NCBI RefSeq assembly: GCF_020360975.1
Contig: NW_025408673.1
Coordinates: forward strand, 2,728,001 to 2,792,000
Direction of reading: 5' to 3'
DNA length: 64,000 nt
Source of the DNA: Hirsutella rhossiliensis
Taxonomy: Eukaryota; Ascomycota; Sordariomycetes; Hypocreales; Ophiocordycipitaceae
Shown: positions 44,181 through 55,499 of the stretch, piece by piece
Layout of the letters: the number at the start of each line of letters is the position of its first letter
How positions within the stretch are numbered: position 1 is the stretch's first letter
The notes under the pieces: model-generated
Databases searched by the model: none
What the model saw: only the letters and a program-made list of their open reading frames with translations
Told to the model about the DNA's origin: nothing
Position numbers and translations under genes: made by a program

Positions 44181-47100
44181 TATTAGTTATTATTAACTAG
44201 ACTTACCTCCTCTCCGCCCTTATAGATAAGGGTTATTAGTATTACGCCGCAATTAACGAAGCGAAAGCCCTTAAGCTACGCTTACTAGTAGAGAAGATTC
44301 GCCCTAGGCGTATAAGGGGCGCCTCGGCCGCGATAGAGGGCGCGGTTATTAAAGGCGTCGCCTAGGTAGCTACGGAGGTTAACGGCCTCCCGCGGCTACT
44401 AGTAGTATATATAGTCCCCTAGCTTAAGTTTCCCTTAATTCTTAGGAAGCTATAGTTAACGTATACGAAGTTATATTCGGTGCTATATAAAGGGAGGCTA
44501 TAGTTTAGCCCTATATAGTCCTAGGTCCGGTATAGTAGTAAGGAGGGAGCGCTAGACGCTCTGCCCGACTTATAAGACGCCTAGGAAGTCTTAGCCTCGG
44601 TGTTTATAGGCACGATACGGTAAATCTATAGGCGGAAAGGGCCGGCCGTAGCTATAGCGTCGATCTACGCGGTTAGCCTAGTAGATATTAAGAAAGCGCT
44701 ACGACCGAAGCGCCCTTTATCGGAAGAGGAGCTACGGTAGGCTATCCCGCCGCGGTTCTATAACCTACTACCGCTCTTCTAGAAAAGCGAGGCTAATAAG
44801 TTAAACCCCTATAAGCCGGGCGTAGACTACTTAATACCGCTCCGTATAGGGGACAACGGTAAGGAGCTTCCCCCGCCGTTTAGGCCGCTATATAGTATAT
44901 TACGAGAGGAACTACTAGTATTAAAGAAGTCCCTTACGGACCTCCTTAATAAGGGATTTATTAAGGCTAGCTCCTTTAAGGCGGCGGCTCCGGTCCTATT
45001 TATATAGAAGCTAGGGGGGGGACTTCGCTTCTACGTAGACTACCGAGCGTTAAACGCGATTATACGCCTAGACCGGTACCCCCTTCCGCTTATAAGAGAG
45101 ACCTTCTATAACCTAGTAAAGGCAAAGTAGTTTACGAAGCTCGACGTCGTCTAAGCGTTCTATAAGGTACGAATAGCGTATAGGGAGGAGTAAAAGACGG
45201 CGTTCTATACGAGATACGGCTTATTCGAGTAGATAGTTACCCCCTTCGGCCTAGTAGGTGCCCTAGCTACGTTCTAACGTTATATTAACCGGGTGCTTAG
45301 GGGTTTCCTCGATAAGTTTACGTCTATATATATAGATAATATTCTTATTTATTTAAGCGGGAGCTACGAAGACTATATATAGAAGGTACGGAAGGTACTA
45401 AACCGCCTAGTAGAGCACGGCCTATACCTAGACCTAGATAAATACGAATTTAGCGTTAAGCGCGTTAAATACCTTAGCTTTATTATTATCGCGGGCGTAG
45501 GCGTATAAGTAGACCTAGCTAAGATTTAAGCTATCCGCGACTAAGCGACCCCGATATCGCAATAAGGCGTATAGAGCTTCCTTAGCTTCGCTAACTACTA
45601 CCGGGTCTTTATTAAGGAGTTCTCGCGGATCGTGCTACCGCTTAACGAGCTAACGAGGGATAGGGCCCCCTTCTCTTAGGGACCTATATAAGTAGAGGCG
45701 TTCTAAACCCTTAAGGACTTATTTTCGTAGGCCCTAGTACTACTATAGTAGGACTTCGGCAATCCCTTAACTATAGAAGCGGACTATAGCGGCTATGCAC
45801 TTAGGGGAACCCTATCCTAAGAAGTAAAAGGGTAGAGGAGGCTAATAGCATTCTACTCGCGTAAGCTTACCGCGGCGGAGAGGAACTACCTAATCTACGA
45901 TAAGGAGATATTAGCGATTATTAGCTACCTCGAGTAGTAGTAGGCAGAACTCTATAGCTACGAGAGCTTTAAGATCCTTATAGACTATAGGAACCTCGAA
46001 TACTTTATAACCTAATAGTATCTCTTAGAGCGGTAGGCGCGCTAAGCGGAGTATCTCTCGCGCTTCTAGTTCTATATTAAGTATAGACTAGGCAAGGAGG
46101 CTACGGTCCTAGACGCCCTCTTATAGAGAGAGCAAGACCGGCCTACCTCTATAGACCTTAATACGCGAGATATATAGATAATCCTAGATAAGGCGCTCTA
46201 GACTTACCTTAGCGCTACTCTATTAGGGGCGGAGGGTAACCCCCTAGGAGCGGCCGGGGTCCCGCCCCCCCCTAAGGGTGCGCCCGACGTCCCTCGGCGT
46301 ATCTTCTAAGATAAGGAGCTCTAACGCCTATAAGACTAGCTAGCGGCATAAGATAGCACGTATATAAGCGTACGCCGCGTTATAGAGGTAAGGGCGCGCT
46401 TACTTAACCGCGGCCTTAGTTTAAAAGTCTAAGTAGGCGACTACTATATTAACCCCCGTAGCTACCTTCGCTATAAGGGTAGGCTATAGGTCCTAGGCGC
46501 GCCGGCGATAACAGAGGCCGTCGCTAGGGCGGCCCCCTTAAAAGTCAAGGAGCGGGATAGGTTAAGAGGGCGGATTATATAGATAATCTACGACTTAAGC
46601 GTAATCGGCTATCCCGGCCGCGAGGGCACGCTAGCAGCGATTAGCCGGGACTTCTACTAGCCGCTTATAGTACTATACGTCCGCTATTTCCTCTATAACT
46701 ACGATATCTATAGCCGCTCGAAGATCTAGAGAGCGCTTAAGAGGGGGCTATTAAAGTTACTACCGGTCCCTAACTAGTTCTATACGTATATATAGATAGA
46801 CTTTATTATAGACCTCCCTCTTATAGCGGGCGGCAACCGTAATCTCTAGGTAATTAAGGACCGTCTAAGTAAAGAAGTAGTACTAGAGCTAATACTATCT
46901 ATAGAAGCGGAGGCCTACGCCGAGCGCTTCCTCTAGTACTACGCCTGCTTCTATTAGTAGCTAGCCTCGATTACTAGTAATAAGGGCACTAATTAAACCG
47001 GCCGCTTCTAGTAGCACCTCTATAAGCTACTCTAAGTTACCTAGTTACTAAGTACGGCCTACTACCTATAGACTAATAAGGGGCCCGAACGCCTTAACTA

Positions 47101-48060
47101 GGAAGTCTAAGCCTACCTTTAAGGGGTAATAGCCTATAACTAAGTAGACTAAGATAAATAGCTTCCCGTAGCCTAGATAGCGCTTAACGGTAGGTCGAAC
47201 TTATTTATTAGTATATCCCCCTTCCTTACGCTATATAGGTTTAAACCGCCGTTAGCGTAGCCTATTACCGTAGATATAGGCGCGGAGCGCTACCTAGCTA
47301 GCTCCCTAAAGGGTAGGGCGTCCGCCTTTATATAGAAGCTATAATAAGTTTCGGAGTTCTACTAATCCTCGATAGCGTCTACCGCCTAAGACTAGGAGCG
47401 GTAGGCTAATAAGTCGCGGGATCCTATAGATAGGTTCGCGGCGGGGGATAAGGTTTAGTTAGACCTCTATAACTATAGGTCGATAAGGCTAAAGAAGAAG
47501 CTTAACTAGCTATACGCTAAGTATATAGTAAAGAGGGTGCTAAGTCTATAGACTATAGAGCTAGAGGGGCTGCCCTCTAGTATCTATAGTACGATTAACG
47601 TCGACCTCCTTTATCGCGCTACTATAGACCCCTTACCGGGCTAAGAGATAGCGGATCCTTAACTAGCCGCTATCCTTATTAAGGGGGAGGAGGAGTTCTC
47701 GGTAAAAGAGTTATAGGTAGCCCGTTAAAAAAATATAGGCCGCGGTAGAAGGCGCGAAGTCCTCGTTAAGTAGCGCGGCTACTAAGACCTAACGTAAGAG
47801 CCGGCTTCTAAGTTTAAGGGCGCGGTAGCTCTAGATAGGTTCGAGGCCCTTTATAGGCTAGTAAAGGAAAGCGATAGCCCGGCGAGAGAAGCTACCCCCC
47901 TAGCGGCAAAGTAGCTAGTACCCTAAGACGCGGGGGAGACTATACCCCGCCCTTAAGGAAGCGGCGGGGCACCGGGCCCGCGGCGGTCGCTACGCTAGCG
48001 TAAGCTATAGGCGCACGTTACGGATACCGCGACTACGGATAATAGGCGGGGCGCACTTAG
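44110..48060 (+). pseudogene. gypsy-1 pol remnant: protease, RT, RNase H, integrase, chromodomain
   Basis: Frame 2 modulo 3 throughout, i.e. -1 relative to gag. Protease 'ALIDKGYQYYAAI' at 44215 (D-T/S-G expected; Lys in the middle). RT '[12 protein letters not shown]' at 45023 and catalytic 'YIDNILIYL' at 45329 (second Asp now Asn). RNase H 'IEADYSGYALRGTL' and 'YSRKLTAAERNYLIYDKEILAII' region (45770-45925). Integrase zinc-binding domain 46580-46730, catalytic 'IDFIIDLPL' at 46796, 'SITSNKGTN' at 46967 (Asp now Asn). The chromodomain at 47687-47830 reads 'EEEFSVKEL', 'VARQKNIGRGRRREVLVK', 'RGYQDLTQEPASKF'. Known chromodomains of this class direct insertion to H3K9-methylated heterochromatin. 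The stop is uncertain. Confidence 0.93.
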
Positions 48061-49085
48061 GTCGGCGGTAGTATAAATAAATCGCATTAGCCCTTATAGG
48101 CGCGCTCGAGGGCGTATAGACTAAGCCCGGCGGGCCTTCTTCTTTAGCGGGGTCTTAACTACTAGACGGTTATCCTTATCCTCCTCCTCGTCCTCCTCCT
48201 CGTCCTCCTCCTTAGTATAAGGCGCGGCCCCGGCCTCGAGGGCGTGGATCCGGCCCTCTAGGCCACCTAGCTAAGCGGCGACGGCGGCGGCGTTAGGGAC
48301 GGCGGCGGCGGCGGCGGCGGTGCCGGTGGTGGTAGAGGCGGCGGCGGCAGAGGTAGCGGGGGCGGCCAGGGCGGCGTCGACGGTGCCCCTAAGAGAGAGA
48401 GAGTCAGCGCCGTAGAGAGTATAGGAAAAGGAGCTTACGCACTTAGGCACGAGGGCGGCGCGCTCGAGGAACTATAAGTTACGGTAGGCGGCGGCGGCGG
48501 CGGTTAAGGCGCGCTTAGCCTTATTCTAGTCCTTGCCTAGCTCCGCGGCGCTCTAAGCTACGGTAGTACGGGCAAGGACGGGCGGCGCAACCTTATATAC
48601 GCGGCTAGCCCGGGCGCATAGGAAGCAGCTGCCCTAAGGGCGGCCGGCCTAGTCGGCGCAAGGGAGGGACTACGAGGCATACCGCACGTAAGGGGAATCG
48701 CGGGTAGCGCCCCGGGCTACGGCGCGCTTATACTAGTACGGGGAGTTAATAACACTCGCGAGAATAGGGGCGGAGGGGCTTATAGAGGAGGGCGGCGAGG
48801 ACCCGCGCTTATTATTATCGTCGTTATCGTCGGCGTTATCGCGGCGGCCGGTAGCGGAGAGCGTAGCGGGGGCGGCGGCGGCGCGGGTAGTAAAGTTAAC
48901 GGCCGAGAAGCCGGGCAGCGGGTGGCGCGGAGCGGCGGCAGGCGCGACTAGGGCGGCGGGGGCAGTAGGTGGGGTAGCGGGCGAGGCAAGGGCGCGATCG
49001 ATAAAGTCGTCGATCTCGGCGGAGAAGTAAGACGAGGCGGGGGAGGATATATTAAATTATTTAAATAACTAGCGGGGGTATAGGT
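48040..49085 (-). pseudogene. gypsy-1 antisense accessory ORF with Zn2Cys6-like spacing
   Basis: On the strand opposite gag-pol, one frame reads about 340 codons from 49080 to about 48040 with stops only at probable Trp/Gln codons. The N-terminal part is Ala/Pro-rich ('EIDDFIDRALASP', 49000-49040), with an Asp/Asn run (48815-48850). At 48595-48690, six positions spaced C-x2-C-x6-C-x10-C-x2-C-x6-C are Tyr, Tyr, Cys, Cys, Cys, Tyr; the Tyr codons are RIP forms of Cys. This equals the Zn(II)2Cys6 binuclear cluster consensus. A helical, Leu/Ala-rich stretch (48480-48560), an Ala run from (GGC)n (48290-48340), a second helix and a Gly/Ser tail follow. Its codons match RIP on an antisense gene, not pol. 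Unknown function; DNA binding is only an inference from spacing. Confidence 0.65.
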
Positions 49086-49274
49086 TAGCTCGTATACGGG
49101 CGGCAGCGCACGGCTAGGCGCTAGGAGACTTATAGTTATAGTTACGGCTACTATTACTAATAATAATAATAATAGTATAGTTAAGAGGAAAGAGTAATAA
49201 GAGCGCGCTAGTAGGTTATTTACCTCTTAGCCGCGCGCCGAGGTATAGGATTAACGTTATAAGGGACCGCCCGT

Positions 49275-49291
49275 AAAGAAAGGGGCGGGGA
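49275..49291 (+). promoter_or_regulatory. gypsy-1 polypurine tract
   Basis: AAAGAAAGGGGCGGGGA ends 5 bp before the 3' LTR, the expected place for plus-strand priming. Confidence 0.75.
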
Positions 49292-49296
49292 CCTTA

Positions 49297-49495
49297 TATA
49301 AGGGTATTTACCCTTAGTATAGGTCTAGGTATTAGCCTAGACCTTAGCTAATAAGCGTTATAGGTTAGGGTAAGCTATATATATAAATACGTATTTAGTA
49401 GTAATAGGCGTAGCGTATAGTTAGATCTTATATAGCTTATTATTATAATATAATAGAAGGCACCTATAGTATAACCTTCTACTTACCCTATAATA
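49297..49495 (+). repeat. gypsy-1 3' LTR (199 bp)
   Basis: Same length as the 5' LTR. Differences are transitions of the RIP type, and this copy is more mutated (for example GCAGGCCGTACG in the 5' LTR versus GTAAGCTATATA here). ATATC follows. Confidence 0.95.
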
Positions 49496-49500
49496 ATATC

Positions 49501-52500
49501 TTAGGCCTATATTATAAGAGACTCCCTTACTTTTACTATTAATAGATAGTTAATTATTATATAGTAAATAGTATTTCTTTTTCTTTATAAGTATATATTA
49601 GTAAGACTATACTAAGAACCTATTAGTTTAAAAAGAAAGTTATTAAGCTTAATCTTTTTTAAATATATCTAAGTAATTACTATACTAATATACTTAAGAA
49701 GGCCCTTATAACGGTTTAGTATTATTACTTTATTAAACTATAGTATAAAGTTAATAAGGTAAAGGGTAGTTTATTATTATTAAATTATATCCTCCTTAGC
49801 GTTTTATTAAGTAGCTTATTTTTTATTTAGCTTTTTAAGCGACTTAGCTTTAGTTAAAATATCGTTTAATCTTATCTAGCTCTAGACTCCCTTTATCTAT
49901 TCCGCTAGGGGGGGCTTACTAAGTAGTAGCGCTACTAAGGGCCTACTTTATTTCTAGTATCGCCTCCTTTTAAGTATACCCGCGACCGCGTTAAACGTAT
50001 ATTAAATTTAGCTTAAGAGCCCTAAGTCCTTTAACCTTTAAAAGGTATTTATTATTCTTTAGTTTAAGTAAAGGTTAATTAAGGGTACCTATACCTTTAC
50101 TTTAACTTAGTAAACTAAGGTTATATAGTAAGCGCTTATTACTACTTAAAGGTAAGCTAATTAGTCTTATACTAGGTTCTATATAATCTTATATAGTTTT
50201 CCCTTTATAAGTATTATCTTATAAAATATAACTATAGTATAGGAGATTAAGGACTAGATTACCTTATTATAGACTTTTTTAGCGTATAGTAAGGTATAGC
50301 CTTATATAAATGCTATAAGCTTAGTTAAGGCTATAGTTTAATACTTTATCTTTACTTAAAGCTACTTTAAGTATACTTTTTATTATAATTTCTAGTATAC
50401 TTATACCCTTAGTAAGTAAGCCTCTTAAACTAGTATTACTATATTAGCTTTAAAGTAAACTAGTATTATTATTACCTATCTCCTTTATATAAAGTATATT
50501 AACTCGCTCTTTAATAATTTAAAAGTAACTATAAACTTAGTCGCTTACTTTATATATACCTTTTAAGCCTCCTTAAAATATACTACTATAATAGCCTTAT
50601 TAGGTTTAATACTAACTATATTTATATTATTAGTAAAGCTAATAGTATAAATACTATATATTATATTAAGCTTTTTATATAAAGGGGTTATATAGTATAG
50701 AAATAAGATTAAGGATAAGGGGAAGCTTTAAAAAACTCTTATTAATACTTATATTAGCTTTATAAATCTCTTATTAAAGTAAAAGGTTAATCTTTTATTA
50801 CTTATAAAGCTTTATATTAAGCTTATAAGCTATCTAAGGTATCCTTTAAGTTTTAGTTCCCTTATAAGCTTATTATAGTTAATTATATTAAATATACCTT
50901 TAATATCTAGCTATAAAAAGGATATAATACCCTTTTTAGCTTAGGTTATATATATTAGTTTTATTATTAAAAGGATCGCTACTTTTATAAAGCGCTCTCT
51001 CTTATTCCTTATTTATTTATTTAATAGGATACCGTTCGCTTTTACTACTCTTATAATCCTCTAAGCTAGTATTTACTTAAGTACTTTCCTTACTATATAA
51101 GTAAGAGGGAAATTAGTCTTTATCCCCTTACTATATAGTAAGCTTCTAGCTTCTTACCTAGCTTTTAAATTACTATTATATTTACGCTATAAAACCGCCC
51201 TAGGAAATATAAGAGTTAAGTATAAGCGTTAAAGATTATAGCTAGTCGCTAAACTAAGGCTAGTTTCTACTTTTTAATAAACTTTAAAGGGACGCTATCT
51301 AAACCTATTACTTTCTAGCTTATTATTTTACTTAGTACTACTATAACTTTAGCTAGCTAGATTTATTAGTTAATTATAAGGGTCGCCTTACCTATAAGCT
51401 AAGGTAGCTCTTAAGTTATATTAGCTTTTAGTAAAAAGAACTTAGTAGTTAATATTTAAGCCTTCCTTTTAAGGTTTTTATTAGTTAGTTCTTACCTTCC
51501 TTTAATATTAGTAGGATATAGGTTAGTTTTAATAGTAGCTTATTATAAAGTCTAGCCTACCTCTTTATATTTTAGAACTTAGTATTATTAGCGCTAAATT
51601 CCTTTAAGAACTTATACTAATAAGCCCTCCTTACCTTATAGATAGTTTACTTTTAAGCTGCTATTACTTTATATAAGTCTTTTTAGTTTACCTTACTCCT
51701 TTCTTACTTATACTTCCTCCTTACTTTCTTAGCTTCCTTTATTACCTTTCCTACCTTTATAGTAAACTATATATTACCTTTAAGTAATACTTACCCTTAG
51801 TATAAAACTATAGCTATCGTAATCTATATTAAAGTAAAAAAGATATAGTTTAGGTCCTTGTTAATATCCTTTAATATTTAAAGCGTTAGCTAGTATAGTC
51901 TTAGCTAAGATATAGTCTTAGTTTTAACTAGCTTAGCCTTTATATCTTTTTACCTTAGGGCTAGTTTAAGCGCCTAGGCTTAAGTATCGACTTATAATAT
52001 AATAGTTTAAGGGATATAGTTTAACTTAGTTAGGTCTAAGTTAGGCCTAGTATACTATATTTTAGTCTTTAGTATTACTTAAGCTAGGTTAATAGTATTA
52101 TCTTTTTAGCTATAGAAAAATCTTATATAGTTTTTTCTTAAAGTAGTAAGTTTAAGTTATAGTTTTATTACCTTTTATATAAGTTATATTATACTATCTA
52201 AGGTTCTATTATATTTATCTTAAAGTAGGTAATAAATATTAAAGTCCTTTACTATTACTATAAGGTACTTTAGTTTAATTATACTTAAGTCTTATAATAC
52301 TTTAGTCTTTATAGCCTTTAGTAGTAAGTAAATCGCTTATAGTTTAGTACTATATTTAAAAACTACCTTACTTTAATTTAGTTTAAACTAAGGCGACTAT
52401 ATCCCTAGCCTAAGCCTTTTATATATATATAGTAAATACCTCCTTTCTTTATAAACTAAGCTATAGGGCGCTACTTTAAAAGGTAGGGCCCTGCCTCTTT

Positions 52501-53950
52501 ATATAGCTTTTACTTCTTATAATACTATTAATTTAAAGCTAGCTTATATCTCTTTTATATATTTTAAAATAATACTTTTAGTTATATATAAGTAAGGTTA
52601 AGGTAAAAAGGGTCGTCTATATAAAGAGGGAGGCGCTTTATCTCTTAGCGCTTCTTTACTTACTATACTTATAAATATTATTTATACTTAGTTTAGCCTC
52701 CTTAGCCTTACTAGCTAGTAAGTATTTTAAGCTTAACCTTTTATCTTAGTATAGTTTACTTAGTCCTTACTTTTAAACTATAGTTAAATTAAAAACGCCC
52801 TAGGTTTTAATAGTAAGTAGTACTTATTACTTAGTATATACCTAGGTATTTATAAACTATTATAGTCTTTATAAGTAGTTTTTCCTTACTTTTTCCTAGG
52901 CTTTATTTACTATAAGGTAAGTTTAAGTCTATAATAAGTAGTCCTTTTAATATAAGATATAATTATAAGGGATTTCGCCCTTCTTAGCTTTATATTTATC
53001 CTCCCTTTTATTATATATAATACTCCTATATTAGCTATAAAGTTATATTAATATATACTACTTAGCGATATAGCTATACTTATAGTAATTATAATACTTT
53101 TATAGTTAAACTAATTTATTATAAGGTTTATATTAAAAGATTTATACTTTAAGGACTAATCTTAAGTTATAAAGCTTATTAGCCTCCTTTAAGCTATTAA
53201 CTTTAATAAGTATAATTATTACTATTAATATCTTAGATTAAAGGTATAGCACTTAAGCTTAAAGGACCTTAACTTTATTTACCTCTATAATCTTATAAAG
53301 TAATTACTCCTTATTTACTATTACTACCCTTAAAAGGATATTCTTAGTAACTACTATATATATATAGTAAGTAATTATATCCTCTAGCTTAAATATAGCC
53401 TTAACCTAGCCTTAATCCTTTTAATAAGCTCTTACTAAGGTATTAAATATAACTATAATATCTTTACTTTAAAAGCGCCTTACTATTATAGTATATATAG
53501 CTTTTAAGGCTATATTTACTACCTTTACTATATCCTTTAGTTTATAGCTTAGGATTTTAAGTAATACCTTAGTAAGGACTATAATAATCTTATATTTATA
53601 GCGTAGTAAGACCTACTTTACTATAGCTTTATATTAAGTTAGTCCCTTAGTCTTAGTTATAACCGCGGCCTAGGTTTACTTTAGGCCCCTTAGGCTTAAA
53701 GCGATACTTAGGCGGAGTTCTTCCTTAACTACCTCCTTAATTACTTCTTAGATTATTATCTTAAAGCTCTTATTTATATAGAGTACTACTAATAACGCGC
53801 TACTAGCGCGACTCTTTACTTTAAAGAGCTATTTAACTACTACCTATACCTTATTTTAGGTTTATTAACTCGCTTTATTAAGGTATATAAATTCGGGCAG
53901 CGTCTCTCCGCACTATATACTTTAATCGAGCCTAGTATATTAAGGGCCGC
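49501..53950 (-). pseudogene. LINE-2: RIPed non-LTR retrotransposon remnant
   Basis: Minus-strand coding remnant. Endonuclease (about 51800-52750): 'VKDFNIYYLLQDKYNRTLDSI' region at 52195-52250, matching the GDFNxHHxxW...R motif. RT (about 50450-51050): 'SFLQLDIKGIFNIINYNKLI' (50890-50945; motif A Asp intact), 'PLSLILFLYYITPL' and catalytic 'SFTNNINIV' (about 50620-50650; both Asp now Asn). These match Tad1-like RTs and are clearly diverged from LINE-1. ORF1 would lie at 53000-53950 but is not recognisable. The 3' part, expected beyond the gypsy-1 insertion below 42614, could not be confirmed there, so the RNase H domain and tail are missing or unreadable. Confidence 0.75.
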
Positions 53951-54281
53951 TACTATATATATATACCCCTTAGCCTTGATATAGTATTATTATTAAAGGT
54001 AATTAATACTATTAAATTAATACCTAGTATTAGTTAGTATATTAATCGTAATATATACCTACTAAAAGTATATATTATAAGAGTCTAGGCGGTACCTAAA
54101 TAGTTAATAAGTATAGTTAATTAATAAGCTAGGTAGCTTAGTTAATTTATTACCTTTTATAGTATATATATAATACGCTATATATAGTAAAGGGGGGTAG
54201 TAGCGCGACTATAGCCTATACCCTCTTAAGTCTACTTTATAATATATATTAGTTTTATAAGAATATTTTTTAGTATTATCT
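53951..54281. other. No recognisable gene
   Basis: AT-rich RIPed spacer between LINE-2 and the TTA tract, with some (TA)n runs. Confidence 0.4.
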
Positions 54282-54309
54282 TTTATTATTATTATTCTTA
54301 TTCTTACTC

Positions 54310-54363
<54 letters not shown>

Positions 54364-54444
54364 TTATTCTTATTATTATTATTATTATTATTATTATTCT
54401 TATTCTTATTCTTATTTTTATTCTTATTTTTATTCTTATTATTA

Positions 54445-54531
<87 letters not shown>

Positions 54532-54556
54532 TTATTATTATTATTATTATTATTAG
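54282..54556. repeat. Interrupted (TTA)n / (CTTATT)n microsatellite
   Basis: About 275 bp of TTA units interrupted by CTTATT hexamers. Ends 10 bp before the left LTR of copia-2. Confidence 0.97.
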
Positions 54557-54566
54557 TCGTAGTAGT

Positions 54567-54852
54567 TCTTATAAAGAGAGATATAAGAAGTATATAAAAA
54601 TATATAAAGGTAAAATTAATAGTAAGGGGTTAAATAAGTAGGGCTAAGCTATTTAATTCTTATAGGGGTAGTAATTAAAGTAAGGGAGTAATTATAATAT
54701 TACCTTAATTCTCCTTCTTTCCTCTATCTAACGCCCCTCTTTATACCTATCTAGTATCTTAATTAATAAAGAAGATCCTACTTAAAGAAGCTACTAATAT
54801 CCTTTTAACTACTAAGCTTTTTACCGGTTTTTCCCCTCCTTTCTAGCCGTTA
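54567..54852 (-). repeat. copia-2 3' LTR (286 bp)
   Basis: Aligned end to end with 60389-60674, with few transition differences. It directly follows the TTA microsatellite. Confidence 0.92.
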
Positions 54853-55499
54853 CTAGTATATCCGTTTTATCTCTTACTACCTCTATAGGAAGCTATCGCT
54901 ACTTCTACTTCCCCTTATACCCTTACCCTCCTTTCTATACCTATTTTTAGCTCCTTCTTCCTTCTTCTATACTAAGTATTTTTAGCTTCCTTAGTCCCTC
55001 TTACTAAGGGATATCTCTAAGAACTATAAAATTAAGCTATATTTCGCGATATACCCCCTTAGCTATAGCCTGCCCTTATAGTAAGGGCATAGCTAATACG
55101 GCTTTAGGCTAGTAAGCGTATAAAGGAGGTTCTTAGCTCTATACTTCTCCCTTTACTTAAGGAAAGTAAGGGCCCTTTTAGGTCCCTAGGTTCTTTTAGA
55201 CCTATTTAAGGAATAGGGGCTTAAAGATAGGAAAGTCCTATAAGTAAGGGGGCCTTCTTAGAAGGGAAAAACCTAATTAAATAAGGGGCCCTTTAAAAGG
55301 CAAAACCTCTTCCTTCTTCTTTAGTTATAAACGTTACCTTCTTATATAGGCTATTAGCTCCTCTTATAGACTCTTAAGGTAGGCCTTTAAGGATAGCTTC
55401 TTTTAGATATCTTCTAGCTTAATCGCTATATAAAGATAGCTAGCTTTTACTTTAGTAAGGGCTCCGTAAAACCGTTAGCTTTTATTAATACCTTTAAAA

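Larger units (their letters stand above)
42620..49495 (+). mobile_element. gypsy-1: complete Ty3/gypsy chromovirus (6876 bp), GC-rich
   Basis: LTRs of 199 bp each, perfect 5-bp target duplication ATATC (42615-42619 and 49496-49500), gag, pol with chromodomain, an antisense accessory frame and a polypurine tract. Its GC content is far higher than the surroundings, yet CA and TG are depleted, so it has been RIPed from a GC-rich progenitor. It sits inside older AT-rich sequence (LINE-2 and the Cys-rich remnant) and so is the younger insertion. Gag and pol lie in different frames (see those entries). Confidence 0.95.
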
